A stretch of DNA of 64,000 nt, from NCBI GenBank assembly GCA_020747065.1, contig JAGMVK010000011.1:1178001-1242000 (forward strand), given 5' to 3'. Positions within the stretch are counted from its first letter, which is position 1; each line of letters starts with the position of its first letter. The position numbers and the translations under genes are program-made. The notes under the pieces were generated by a model, which was not told where the DNA came from, did no database searches, and worked only from the letters and a program-made list of their open reading frames with translations. Positions 1 to 10,589 of this stretch are shown here, piece by piece. Origin of the DNA: Cadophora sp. MPI-SDFR-AT-0126 (Eukaryota; Ascomycota; Leotiomycetes; Helotiales; Ploettnerulaceae).

Positions 1-957
1 ATACCTGCATCTTGTGCACCAGCTTCTCTGTGCGTCCTCAAGCTTCTGCAGAATATCCATGCCGCCTTTTTCACCTCATCCTTCGTCCTTACTCCTCGAC
101 ATACCCTCAAGTATATGATATACAGGCAAGTAATCGTATGAGTGGTCCACGTTCCTCTCACGGCCACTCTTTCCGAGCAGAAGCAGATTCTTGGGCAGAG
201 TAATGGTCACGTGAGCCAGAAAAGTGCTCCAGACTGGCCTTACCGGTTCTGACGTTCGCCGGTAGGGAGTCAAAGTCAAGATAACCAGGAAATAGTAACG
301 CGTCCCAATACTCAACAATCCTTAGTACACTTTCGGGGAAGGTTCTCAAGGGAAAACTGATACAGACTCACATGATTCTCTAGTGGTACCTCGGTTAAGA
401 TGGTTGTTATTTACATGCCTACACGCTAGAACACGGTACCTGGGGAAGCGAGACGCAGAGTCCTTTTTGTCTCGTTTCAGTTAGAGTACTGCATGCTTCT
501 TTTCCGTTTTTGATTCCTTCTTGTCATTCCGCCCTGACAGCGCAAACTCCGCAACAGCGAAGTCCACCACAACCCATAGATTTCCGCCTCATCACTTCCC
601 TCACCCGCCATACCATCCCCATACTGTTTTTTATCAAATCTCGCACCCCTTGCCACATCTCCATCTCTCTTGCCCTCCGTGAGTCTCACGGATCTCTCCC
701 TAGTTGAAATCCGGAAATCTTCCCGTTCCAGATTAAAAACACCATATAAGTGAATCAAAATCTCTGAACGCGGGGGCTGGTGACAAGAAAATTGGAAGTA
801 CTCTGACGAACCTGCAACTTGAGCTCACTGATTGCATTTCACTTCATCCTTACATACACTTCCTAGCCTCTTACCTTACACTGACAAAACTTCATCGTCT
901 CAAAATTACAATCGACATTTCATCTACCTCACCTATCTGAATCATCACACTATCCAT
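1..957. other. Intergenic, no gene seen
   Basis: No reading frame here has recognisable homology, a credible start context or fungal splice sites linked to a neighbour. It is the 3' flank of the minus-strand permease gene and the unknown upstream neighbour lies outside the window. I see no tRNA or repeat. Confidence 0.6.
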
Positions 958-2603
958 CTAGCTTCTCAAAGCATCAAGTCTCAGTCCTTCTGGATCCTTC
1001 GTCTCCTCATCACCCCACTGAATCTCATATCCCATATCACGCAGATACTTCTTCCAAGCATCATCCTCATTCTCCAACCTCGCACTGATGTCAGGGATGA
1101 TAAACCAACAAGAGATCGCACCCGCAGCAGCAAACCCGCTACCTATCAAGAACACTGCTTGATTGCCTCTATACACACTATCCCCATAACTCGCCAGTAT
1201 CGGCGCGAAGACAGCAGTACCGATAGCAGCACCGGCTTTTCCAAATGCCGCAATAAGCCCGAGACATTGACCACGGATCGATGTTGGAAAGGACTCGCTC
1301 GATGTGAGGACGATGGTTGCCCCAGGTCCGACCTCTCCTAGAGTCAAGAAGACGCCGTACATGACTATAAAGAGAGGGAGGATATCTTGGATTTTGCCGA
1401 GTGCGCCGCCGAGAATGAAGCCAAGACATGCTTGAAGCCCGAATCCGAGAGCCATGGTTCGTCGACGACCGATTTTGTCGGAAAGATATCCTCCGATGAA
1501 CGCACCGGGGATGTAGAAACAGTTGATTACTGTTCCCCAGCCCATATTTCTTGTAAGTGACGAGCCGATGTTTAGACGAGTCAGGATAGTTGATGCGAAG
1601 AGCCCGAAGGGGTATGAGATGTAATCTGGGCAAGTTAGCAAACAAGTCGCAAGATAATGGGGTGAGCTGGAACTTACTGTACAGAAACCAACTGATAGAG
1701 CAACCGAGAAGTGGTCTCCAATATCGTTTGAATATGGGCCAGTATGGAACACGTTGCTTCTTCGCAGCACTCTTGCGGTACGCAGTACTGACCGCCATCT
1801 TGTACCGGAACCAGAAAATAGTGAGTGGAGGAATCGCTCCCAAGGCAAGGGCGAGTCTCCAGACGATGTTGTAATGCTTCTCATTGGAGTGGAAGCACAA
1901 TATCAGAAGTAAAGGTACCAGGCCACCGAAGACGAAACCCAGAGTTGCGGAAAGATCGCCTATCAAGGCAAAGATGAAGCCTCTGTGTTTACGAACTCCG
2001 GAGTCTTCGTCGGTGGCTTCAGTTGCTCCTGCTCCGGAGACTGGGTATTCTCTAAGATTCCAATTATCAGCAATGTTCCTGGAGTAAATTAACAGAAGAA
2101 TTCAAGACGTACCCTCCAGCTCCCACGCCTGCAATACCTCGACTGATAACCAACATCCAGAACATGCCGAGTTGGTCTTTCCCGCTACTCGCAGCACTCA
2201 ACGCAATTCCCGTCACAAGGATGAAAGTCGTCAGAACAGCACCACTCTTACGTCCCAAACGATCAGAGATATATCCAAACCCCAGCATTCCAACGATCAT
2301 ACCGATCAAGAAAGCATTGGAAAGACGTGAGTACATGACCGTCGACAGATCCGGGTAGAGGACGCCGAAAATCAGCGATAAGTTGCCAATGATTGAGGCA
2401 TTGAAACCATCTGATCCGATTGCAAGACCGGAGAATACGACCATCAATGTGACGGAGAGCTTGCTGTAGGCTGTCTGGCCTTCGGCAAGAGACTGTGCTT
2501 CCTGGTCTTTCTCATTGGAGTAGGGAATGGCGTCTGTAATTGCATCTTGTTTCATATGAGGGATCTCCTTGCTCTCAGGTTCGGAGACGTTGATTTCGCC
2601 CAT
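958..2603 (-). CDS. MFS transporter, Git1/phosphate-symporter-like
   Basis: Three exons on minus: 2603-2113, 2051-1678 and 1625-958, joined by GT-AG introns of 61 and 52 nt; the phases agree and give 510 aa. It encodes a 12-helix major facilitator with the loop 2-3 motif GFGYISDRLGRKSG and, spanning intron 1, RGIAGVGAGG followed by EYPVSG. That GAGGEYP signature is typical of the PHT1/Git1 branch, whose members import phosphate, glycerophosphodiesters or organic acids across the plasma membrane. The second half repeats the loop motif as GGYLSDKIGRRR. A hydrophilic N-terminus of about 45 residues precedes helix 1. The substrate cannot be read from sequence. It is divergent from the M24 peptidase at 3074, with 470 bp between the two starts, so shared regulation is possible. 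The start at 2603 is the first ATG of the frame. Confidence 0.85.
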
Positions 2604-3073
2604 CTTGAGATAGAGCAGAAGTCACACTCAATGCAAAGTCAAAATGCTTAGAACGGCAACAGAGCAGGAATCATTGAAATGAAAAAAATTCCCATGAAGC
2701 TCACAGGTATTATTGAGCTCATGCCAGCCCACTCTCAAGGCAACGGCTTTGCCGACTCGATGTCGGCTTCATACCGGCAGAGGCAAGATCTTCAATGGAA
2801 TTTGCCCTTCTTATCATGGCTTGTTGGTTTTTGGCTGCTCTCGCTTGGTGAGCTATCTCAAAGATGGGGGAAACGGGGAAGTGGTTGAGACCCTGAACGC
2901 CCTAACGCGCAATGCTTGTTGCCCGTGGCGGCGGGCACGTTTCGGCACCTGACTAGCGCTGTTGATACCCCCACCTATCACCTCATTCCAGGTGACCGGA
3001 ACTGGCTTACCTTTCACGATGAGTCCTGAAAAATTTCAGTAGATTCGACAACTGTATCTCAAGGATCAGAAAT
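2604..3073. promoter_or_regulatory. Divergent promoter region
   Basis: This 470-bp gap holds the 5' flanks of the minus-strand permease (start 2603) and the plus-strand M24 peptidase (start 3074). Small frames in it have no coding character. I could not identify a specific operator or a convincing TATA box. Confidence 0.4.
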
Positions 3074-4767
3074 ATGGATGAGAAACGACTTCTTCTTCAA
3101 CCCAACGTCCGGGTTGAATATAAATACCAGATACCGAGCATTAAACTCAAAGCCAGACAATGTCTACTGACGGCGTTCGTCTTCATGGTCACGAGCTTGA
3201 TATTGGTGAGTCCTGCATCCAAATACACAGCATAATTTTAGCCTTAACAGTTTTATAGATATCGGGATTTGATGGTGATACTCCAGAAGTTCGCTCACCA
3301 GCTCAGAATGTCCGAGAGTTCCAAAAATGCTCTTTCGACAACTTCCTGTCAACAGGCCTCCCATTTCTGGATTCAGCATCGCCACTACCCATATCAGAAT
3401 ACGTTGAACGAAGAGATAATCTTGCAGTTGCGCTCGTAGCTGATGGCGTCGATGCATTTTTTGTAGAACCTGGATACACCTTCCAGTACTACGCCAACAT
3501 CAGCCAAAAGGACTGGGAAGTCTGGGAACCCGAAGAGCGACCTTTCCTAATGATTGTCCAGCCACTCAAGAATGAAAGTACAGGACAGATCAAAGCAGTA
3601 ACAAGATTTCTTGCTCCAAGTTTCGAAGTCGAGAGAGCGAGATTGTTGGGTATGCCGTTTGTGGATCAGCTCGATTTCGTTCCGTGGGAAGAACACTGGA
3701 ATCCTTACGAGACTCTCTTGAAGTCGTGGAAGACGCCCGGAACATCCGAGAAGAACTCGAAGCCCAGGATCATGGTTGATGATGAGATGAGGGATTTCAT
3801 CCAGAGGGGACTTAGTGAGAATGGCTTTGAGGTTCTGGGCCTTGGTGGTGAAGTTGAGAGGGTGAAGCAGACGAAGACAGAGCGGGAGATTGAGATTGTG
3901 AGAGCTGTTAATACGGGGACTGTTGAGGCTTTGAGGGCTATGCGGACGTGCATGTATCCTGGCTTGACGGAGAATGAGGTTATGAATGTGCTGGATAATA
4001 CGCTCCGGGCTGCTGGCATGGAACCATTCTTCGACATTGTACTGTTTGGTAAGTTCGAAAGCTGGGTTTTGGACCCAAAAGACATGTCCGATAATCTTCT
4101 CTCGATGTTTTCAGACTATGATATATTGTACTGGAAGCCCAAAACTGACAGTCAATGCAGATGAGAATGCGTCAAACCCACATGGAGGAACAAATGGTAG
4201 CAAAGTCTTGGAAGCCGAGACATTCGTCCTCATCGACGTTGGGTAAGTCTCAAAGACCGAATTACAACGCTGTAAGCTAATCAATGACACAGCGCTCATC
4301 TATACGGCTACTCTTCCGATATCTGTCGGACCTTCTTCCCACCATTCTTTCCAAAACCCAACACCACCACAGAGATCGAAGCTCTCTCGCCAATGATCCG
4401 CGAAAAGCTCTCTGTCTGGGACATCGTCCTCGAAGCCCAGACTCAATCCATGCACGCACTCCATCAAGGCAACAGCGCGGCATCAGTCGACATCGCAGCC
4501 CGCAAAGTCATCACAGATGCAGGATATGGCGATGCATTTACGCATCGTGTAGGTCACGGGATTGGGATCAAGGCTCATGAGAGTCCGTATTTGAATAAGG
4601 GGAACGTCAATGTGACGCTGAGGGCTGGAATGACCTTCACGAGCGAGCCGGGGATTTATCTGGTGGATAAATTTGGGGTGAGGCATGAGGACATCCTGCT
4701 GGTGAAGGGGAATGGAGAGCCGGAAATTTTGACAGGTACGAGGGCTGTCGGCCCCTGGGATCCTTAG
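3074..4767 (+). CDS. Membrane-anchored M24 metallopeptidase (Xaa-Pro aminopeptidase type)
   Basis: Four exons: 3074-3205, 3259-4048, 4161-4242 and 4293-4767, giving 492 aa. Family M24 enzymes are dinuclear-metal aminopeptidases or prolidases. All five metal ligands are visible: D333 (in LIDVG), D344 (in GYSSDICRTF), H423 (in HRVGHGIGI), E453 (in FTSEPGIYL) and E467 (in GVRHEDILLV), so the enzyme looks intact. The start at 3074 is chosen because only this frame crosses intron 1 in phase; the later ATG at 3160 lies in another frame and reaches TAG at the junction. With this start residues 30-45 (CLLTAFVFMVTSLIL) form a single hydrophobic segment after a basic tail, predicting a type II signal anchor with a lumenal or external catalytic domain. 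An N-terminal creatinase-like domain occupies about 60-260. Confidence 0.88.
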
Positions 4768-5367
4768 TCATAAATAAAAGCAATTGATGGAAGACATCGT
4801 AAATCATGATTGAAATTTGGATCGTGGTCTAGAGACGACCCGATCGCGCTAATCTAGGTATGTTTAGGTATTCGTCGCTATATTATTGTCCCTTGTTCAA
4901 ATAGGACCTCACGCTCTATAACGTGCATCCCTGCATCGAGAGACGCACCCCGTGACGAGACAAACTATTGGTACTTTGAATTCAATTAATTCTAAATTTT
5001 TGAATCTATTGAAAATTCCCGAATTTTTGTATCAATCATGTTGTGTGATCACTCTTGAATAGTCCAAACCCTGGCTACTCCGAAAATTACGATCGCGTTG
5101 TCGCCGTCACGCCTCATTGCGGAGGGCGTCAATTCGTAGTATAATAGGACCCCTCGACCTATAGCACCACCACGAGCTCTTTGCGCCTTTCAAACTCATA
5201 GAACAGTTTAACCTGGGTTTCCGAGCCTCACCACGATGCTAAGAAGTCACTGTCAGCCTTGTGGCGGGTGTGGCGCCCTGTGTCATGCGACGTCACCACA
5301 TGGATTGGTACCTCTAAGTACGCGATCAGGGTCCCTGAAATCTTCTCTCACTTTTTCGATTTCCTTC
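4768..5367. other. Intergenic, convergent 3' flanks
   Basis: Six hundred bases between the ends of the peptidase (plus) and the seven-helix protein (minus). An AATAAA-like ATAAATAAAAG string just after the peptidase stop (about 4770-4780) may serve polyadenylation. Nothing else is recognised. Confidence 0.5.
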
Positions 5368-6679
5368 TTAAATTCGGACCGGGCTAATTTTATGAGCCTG
5401 TGATTTGTCGTTAAAGGGAAACTGGAACTTACCAGCATAAGACTCGAAGACTTGCAGGACTGGAACTAATAAAAGAAAGAGTGGAACAAGCTGACCAAAG
5501 CCACGAATGTTGTTTTCCGCTTTTTTCTGGTCCTGGCCCATCTCTTGTTGCATGCTATGTCGGTCGGTGAAAGTCCAATAGAACCCGAGACTAAACCAGG
5601 CAATTTCTGTCAAGACTTCTAATGTTTCGGAGGCGGGTATGTACCAAAAGACGAATATGAGGATCCTCCAGGCCACTTTGGGCTGCTGGCCGTTCTCTTC
5701 ACCTTTGTCGTCAATTAGTTTGGGTCGGACACATTTTAACCAACGTTTCTGACCCCCTTTCCATAATCCAAAGATACTAAAGGGATAAGAGTAGAGGATG
5801 AAGACGAAACTGATAATCATCCATGTCAGGGGTAGGCCTCCTTTCTTTAGATCGACAGTACACTTGGCCGGGCAGTCGAAGCTCTCGTCCCATTTCTCAT
5901 ATCCGGAGATCCAGGAGCAGTACAATAGGAGCCCTGCGAGGGTGAGCATGCAGACTACTCGAATGATAATGGCGGCAGTAGGGTCTTTCGATTTTCTTTG
6001 TTCGCCTTCTTTGCTGCTGCCGATGAATCCGATCCTTATAACAAGCAAGGTCAAGATATGCACACCCGAGCTGAGCCATGCAAGGTTGGTGACGGTGTTG
6101 AAGTGATACACAGTGATGGAATCCCGATGCAGTTTAATTACTGCTGCAGAAAGCATGGCAATACCCATGACAAGTTGAGTATCACTCAGGCTGAGAACAA
6201 GATCGTAGAGACATTGGACCAAAGGAGGAGGATCATCGTTGGTTGCAGGTTCTGGTAGCCACTTCTTGTCGCGTAGATTGTCCAAACGATCCCGGAAAAA
6301 TTCGTCAATGGGATTGATAGTTTTCGACTTGTTTGTTCGGGTCAGCAGCAGGTGTAGTGCTGTGGCGATGATTGTGAGCCCTGCGGAGACGACAAATGCG
6401 GCCAAGACCTGGAAGAAGTTAGAATTCTAGCTCAGAAATTTGCTCCCTCATCTTGAGACTCACCCCTATTCCCGCAATGTCGGGGTCTGATTCAAAGGGT
6501 GGACAGTCACAGTACTCGAAACAACTGCAATTGAAGTCGGTTGCGTTGATGTAAAAAGGATTCACCAAACCATCGCCTAGATTTCGGCTGCAATTGAGGT
6601 AGCTATTGTAGTTAGACACATTTGACACGTGCACCGCAAGTTGGCTGCATTCAAAGAAACTGTCATGTGTGAAACCCAT
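5368..6679 (-). CDS. Seven-helix membrane protein with Cys-rich N-terminus, unknown function
   Basis: Exon 1 is 6679-6464 and exon 2 starts at 6408 after a 55-nt GTGAGT...CAG intron, in phase. The first 72 residues carry several N-glycosylation sequons and a cysteine cluster (FNCSCFEYCDCPPF), suggesting an extracellular domain ending in PDIAGIG just before the first helix. Seven hydrophobic segments follow (roughly 73-94, 147-165, 176-200, 212-236, 258-280, 308-342, 365-385). This layout is receptor-like, but I do not recognise the family and see no CFEM spacing that would justify a Pth11 call. The 3' end is ambiguous: reading through gives about 418 aa ending at 5368, whereas a GTAAGT donor at 5432 with a CAG acceptor at 5398 would splice to a TCA-TAA end (stop at 5390-5392), removing about 20 residues. 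Confidence 0.7.
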
Positions 6680-8071
6680 GGTGCACTATGGGGCCAAGGA
6701 CATTGATGGAAGTCTGGGAAGTCTGGGAAGTCTGGGAGGGAAGGGCGGAAGAAGTATGTCGACAGCCTTTTATTCTGGGGCTTGCTTTCTCTCAATCTGC
6801 AAAGGGTCTGTAGGAATCAAGGACGTCGATCATCGAGACTCCTACATCGCGGCCGATAGCGCTCAAAAAAACAAAATATAAGTACTTCCTCTCCTGGACG
6901 CTTTCGCATGATGATGTGGCAATGCATATTGTCGATGTCGAACACGTTGCATCCATTCCGCCATAAAGTCGGCTTCATTTGGAGAGTGTGCAAAGCCCTT
7001 CGCAGATTGAGAGGAAACTAGCGCAAGCTGGGAGCCTGGGGCAAAAGCACCCAAGAAGAACCGACCTAGCAAGCCTAGGATTTTACCAAAGAGCTCTGTT
7101 AATTGCTTGTCCTGATTGGGTGCGCCCACATCAGCTTATCCGTCTGTAATTTACAGGTAAGTACTCAGCGGAGCGTAACTCGCGTCGAGCATTATAATTG
7201 TGGCTAGGAGCAGAGCCCCATTGGCTGCCTAAGTGGCCTCTCTCTGCGTGCGGGTGTGTGTGGGATCCTGTTCAAGCGCCCAAGTCAGTGCGATCGTCGC
7301 TGTGCTATCTTCTTCGAAATCTTTTGTTAGCATGCGAGGTCGGAAACTAACCTTTCCCTCTTTAGAGCTTAATTGGATTTGGTATAGCGTTATTTACAAT
7401 ATATCTTGTACCGGTAAATATAATATTATATAAGCACATTACTTTCTAAATGCTTGCTTAGAAGCTTGGCGTTTTATGTGCCTCTCCCTTTCTGTCCGGA
7501 CAAACTCGGAACGCGGTTTTCCTTTGCTCTATGTCTTCAAAAACTTAAAGCAACATTCTACTATAGTAATGCTTTTGCACTATGCCCCCGAGCCCTAAAT
7601 ACGGGCTTTTAGTCGTGATAAAGTAAGGGAGAACACCTGAGGCTGCTACTGACCCATGGATAGGATAATCGACAGCATAATCAAGACCATAAAATTTTTT
7701 GGTTGGAAATCGAATTCTATAAGAGAAACAAGTAAAGAACAATGACTAACTGGCTATAACTTTAAATGTTTGCGAGGGAGAGACTTATGACTCCTAAATC
7801 ATAAATTCGTCTCGGTACAGAGGGTGTCTCGCCATGTAGGGACGGACGTTAATTCGTTACTGCCTCGTCTTTGAGTCAACTGTTACCGTTGTCAATTGAT
7901 TGTTTGCGATCTTTCATTCTTGGAAAATTACTCATTGGTCCCTGTGGCATCATAAAAGAATAATAAAACTATCTTTGTTCGTGTGAGCGGTAGGTTTCCA
8001 AGTAACAAAGCTGGCCGACTTTCAGTTCCCGACAAGGGGGAGTCCTTCAATTCAGCCTGTCAATCAAGTGC
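6680..8071. other. Intergenic with a 9-bp tandem repeat
   Basis: About 1.4 kb without a supported gene. Just upstream of the membrane-protein start lies a short tandem repeat of unit GGGAAGTCT, three copies at about 6708-6735. The interval from 7380 to 7960 is AT-rich. Open frames are short and lack coding signals. Confidence 0.5.
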
Positions 8072-9251
8072 TCAATCAGTCTCAGTGGACTCGTCATTCT
8101 GCTTCTCGAGGCTGAGGAAGAGCTCAACAGCCTCCCTCACACCAGGGACAATGTAATCGGGCTCATGCTCCGGTGTAGTAGCCTCTTCGTGCAGACCACT
8201 TTCGACCAGGATGCTCTTGCACTTGCTATTATATCTGCTCTTGAAATTTCTAGCATCAACAATATCGCAATTCACATCATCGCCTATCATGTAAGTCACT
8301 CCGATCGGGGGGGAGTATCCTCGGGATTGAGGTCCTTGTGCCACTCGTGCAAGGCACGCTCGCCCCAGACAAAGGCAGTCTCGCTCGGCTTACCATGTCT
8401 CACGATTGCGGGTTTGAGATCTGCTCCATCAGTCTGTTGGTCCCAGAGATCTTTGAGAGCATGCATGAATGTCAGCTGTTGTGTCCAGGTTGGATTGGTG
8501 GCGGTTGCCCAGTTCTCGTCCATGTTGCTGAAATATACTTTTGGCTGGTCATCTTGCAGATATCCGTTGTTTGGCAAGCTAGTATCGCCATTCTTCAGAG
8601 ATGTGATGGGATAGGCACCTTTCTGGCTAAGTAGGAAGCTCATCACAATTTGCGCGTCGAGTTCCAGTGTTTGCTTAGGTCCCAAGAAGACGAGGATAGC
8701 TGAGACCTGGACTGAGTCCTCAGATAGAAGATTCGGAATCTTCTTACCGAACTTGCGGATTTCCATTCTCTCATCTTCGCCGAGGTGCGCAAAGGCGTCC
8801 CCAGCAAACGTCTTTACCATGTCAGCCGTGGTAATGACATTCTTGAAACGATACCCCTGTGCGAGCCTGCGGGTCTTCTCACTGGAACCACCAAGAGCAA
8901 GGATATTCTTGTCTGCGAACTCTTCGAGGAGACCCTTGAACGGAGTGTGAGATTGCACGAATTGGCGTTCGTTCAGTGGGCCTGGGATGCCGAGTATCTG
9001 GGCCAGTAGTATGGGTGTACGCTCTCCGGAAGTCCGGCCGAGTTGGTGAGGAACACGAATGAGATTTTGCGTTTGAGTAGCATCTCGATGGCTTTGGTGG
9101 CTCCTGGAAGAGCTTTTTTATCATCAATCAGTACGCCATCGATATCGAAAACAAATGCAAATGTTGATGGATAGTTCTTGGATGGAGAGCTTTTCGATGG
9201 AGATAAAGACTTATCGCTGCCTTGTTTCGAGGATCCTTTCTCAGTGGCCAT
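8072..9251 (-). pseudogene. HAD phosphatase of the CECR5/YKR070W type, two frameshifts
   Basis: The N-terminus from ATG 9251 contains HAD motif I (FVFDIDGVLIDD) and motif II (FVFLTN); a longer start near 9275 is not excluded. Conserved family sequence then continues in two other frames: QSHTPFKGL through a long middle segment (to about 8310), and motif IV (TYMIGDDVNCDIVDA) to the stop at 8072. The first break is at about 9022-9028, where GAGAGCGT carries two bases more than the in-frame version; the second is a run of seven C (minus strand) at about 8308-8314, also two bases too long or one too short. No GT-AG intron can bridge either point, because conserved sequence abuts both sides. Apart from this the gene is complete and all catalytic motifs survive, so decay is recent or the indels are sequence errors. 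The family acts as mitochondrial or cytosolic phosphatases of uncertain substrate. Confidence 0.8.
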
Positions 9252-9752
9252 GTTGATGAAGTGTTGTATGTGCAAATACTTAATGGTATCCGGGTAGATT
9301 GTTCCAAGAAATCATCAAATAGTGCTCCCTTAATATAAAGCAAATACAGCCAGCGTTTGAGAAGATTGAATGCTCACTCTGTTCATTGTTTTATACGTGA
9401 ATCATAGTTCGTATTCTGTACTTCATCAGGCTACGTCTGCGGAAGACGAGGCTTGGGATATCAATTGAGGGTGGTATATGAAGAGAGGTTGAAACAGCAC
9501 CTGGCGGGAAGAACAGTACGTTTTGGTTGATGCCGAGCATCTACCTCACATGAGGTTTTACAGGTTTACCGAAGACATTAACATTGTTCTCTCTTTGTCT
9601 GTCTGGGATTGAAGACAAAGCATCCGACGGATCCCCTCATTAATGCCAAAGCTATGCCATTGGGGATGAGTATTTACACTTTGCAGCATTGAGAAACGAA
9701 AATACAAGAGCATTTACTTAGCAGCTAACCCAATACCTCGCATAATGGCGAT
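9252..9752. other. Intergenic
   Basis: Five hundred bases between the HAD gene start and the 3' end of the secreted-protein gene, both minus. It presumably holds the HAD promoter. Nothing specific is recognised. Confidence 0.45.
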
Positions 9753-10589
9753 TTAGCAAGCGTTCGTCGTCCCCGACCTGTCCCTTGAGCACCACTGCAC
9801 AGAATTAGCACTAAACCCCAGTAGAACCTTAGAGAGCTCTTAATAAATGAACCAGCAGTGCATACCCAAACATCCACATCTGGAACATGGTTCATGTATC
9901 CGATAGTGAAGCAATTGTTGCTAACACCCGAATTTGTGCCCGCAACATACCACCCACATTTGTTCGTGATGGCTCCTGCTGCATCTGCAATATTCTGGGA
10001 AGAGGCCCTTGCAGACCCAGAGGCGCAGTGGTTGCAGACAAAGGCAACTGTATTGGTGCCTTTGTAGTTGTATGCGCTGGCTCCTGGGCCAATTAGAGCT
10101 GTATGGTCTTTGAGATCTTGCACTGCGGCGTCCGTGTCGGCATGATTCATGTGCTGGCCACATCCACACCTGTTGGATATACTCAATCAGTTTTATTACT
10201 CAGAATTTTGTAAAGAGCTTATTTTGCCTGGAACAGCGAAGCTCTGCTGGTCATGAGACATGCATTCGCGAGTCAGACTCACCAGGTCTGAAAGCGTTTC
10301 TGGATGCGCGCGGGCGCTGCATCGAATATTTCTACAGACTTGCGAGCTTCAAGAGCTTCAATTCGGGCGATATGTTCGGCCCCATAGTTTGTAATCGGAA
10401 CGTGTTCTTCCTGCCCGGTTTCATTGACGAAGACAACATAAGTCTATTTGCGGTAAGATTGAGATATCAGCTCTTCAATGCGGGGGGCATAGGACTTACT
10501 CCTTCCGATTGACCAAGGGGAACAGTAAATGCCACTGCAAGGTTTGTGATTAAGGCTCAGAGGCAGATTGCGGAATTTAGTTGAACCAT
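9753..10589 (-). pseudogene. Small secreted cysteine-rich protein with a stop in the signal peptide
   Basis: Four exons on minus: 10589-10500, 10443-10283, 10169-9866 and 9794-9753, all with good GT-AG junctions and matching phases, 198 aa if the internal stop is ignored. The ATG at 10589 sits in a strong context (TCACCATGG) below a TATA-like box. Codon 11 is TGA (CTC TGA GCC), in the middle of what reads as a hydrophobic signal peptide ending near VAFTVPLG. After it the reading frame is clean through every exon. The mature part has eight cysteines (WCGCG, VCNHC, NKCGW, NNCFT, WWCS and a C-terminal NAC), which could make four disulfides. I do not recognise the family; it resembles small secreted effector-like proteins in size and cysteine content only. 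No in-frame ATG follows in exon 1, so the stop should silence it unless it is read through or is a base-call error. Confidence 0.7.

Noticed and set aside
8300..9030. Introns as the cause of the HAD frame changes
   Set aside because: Conserved residues directly abut both breaks, so there is no room for an intron and no GT-AG pair fits.
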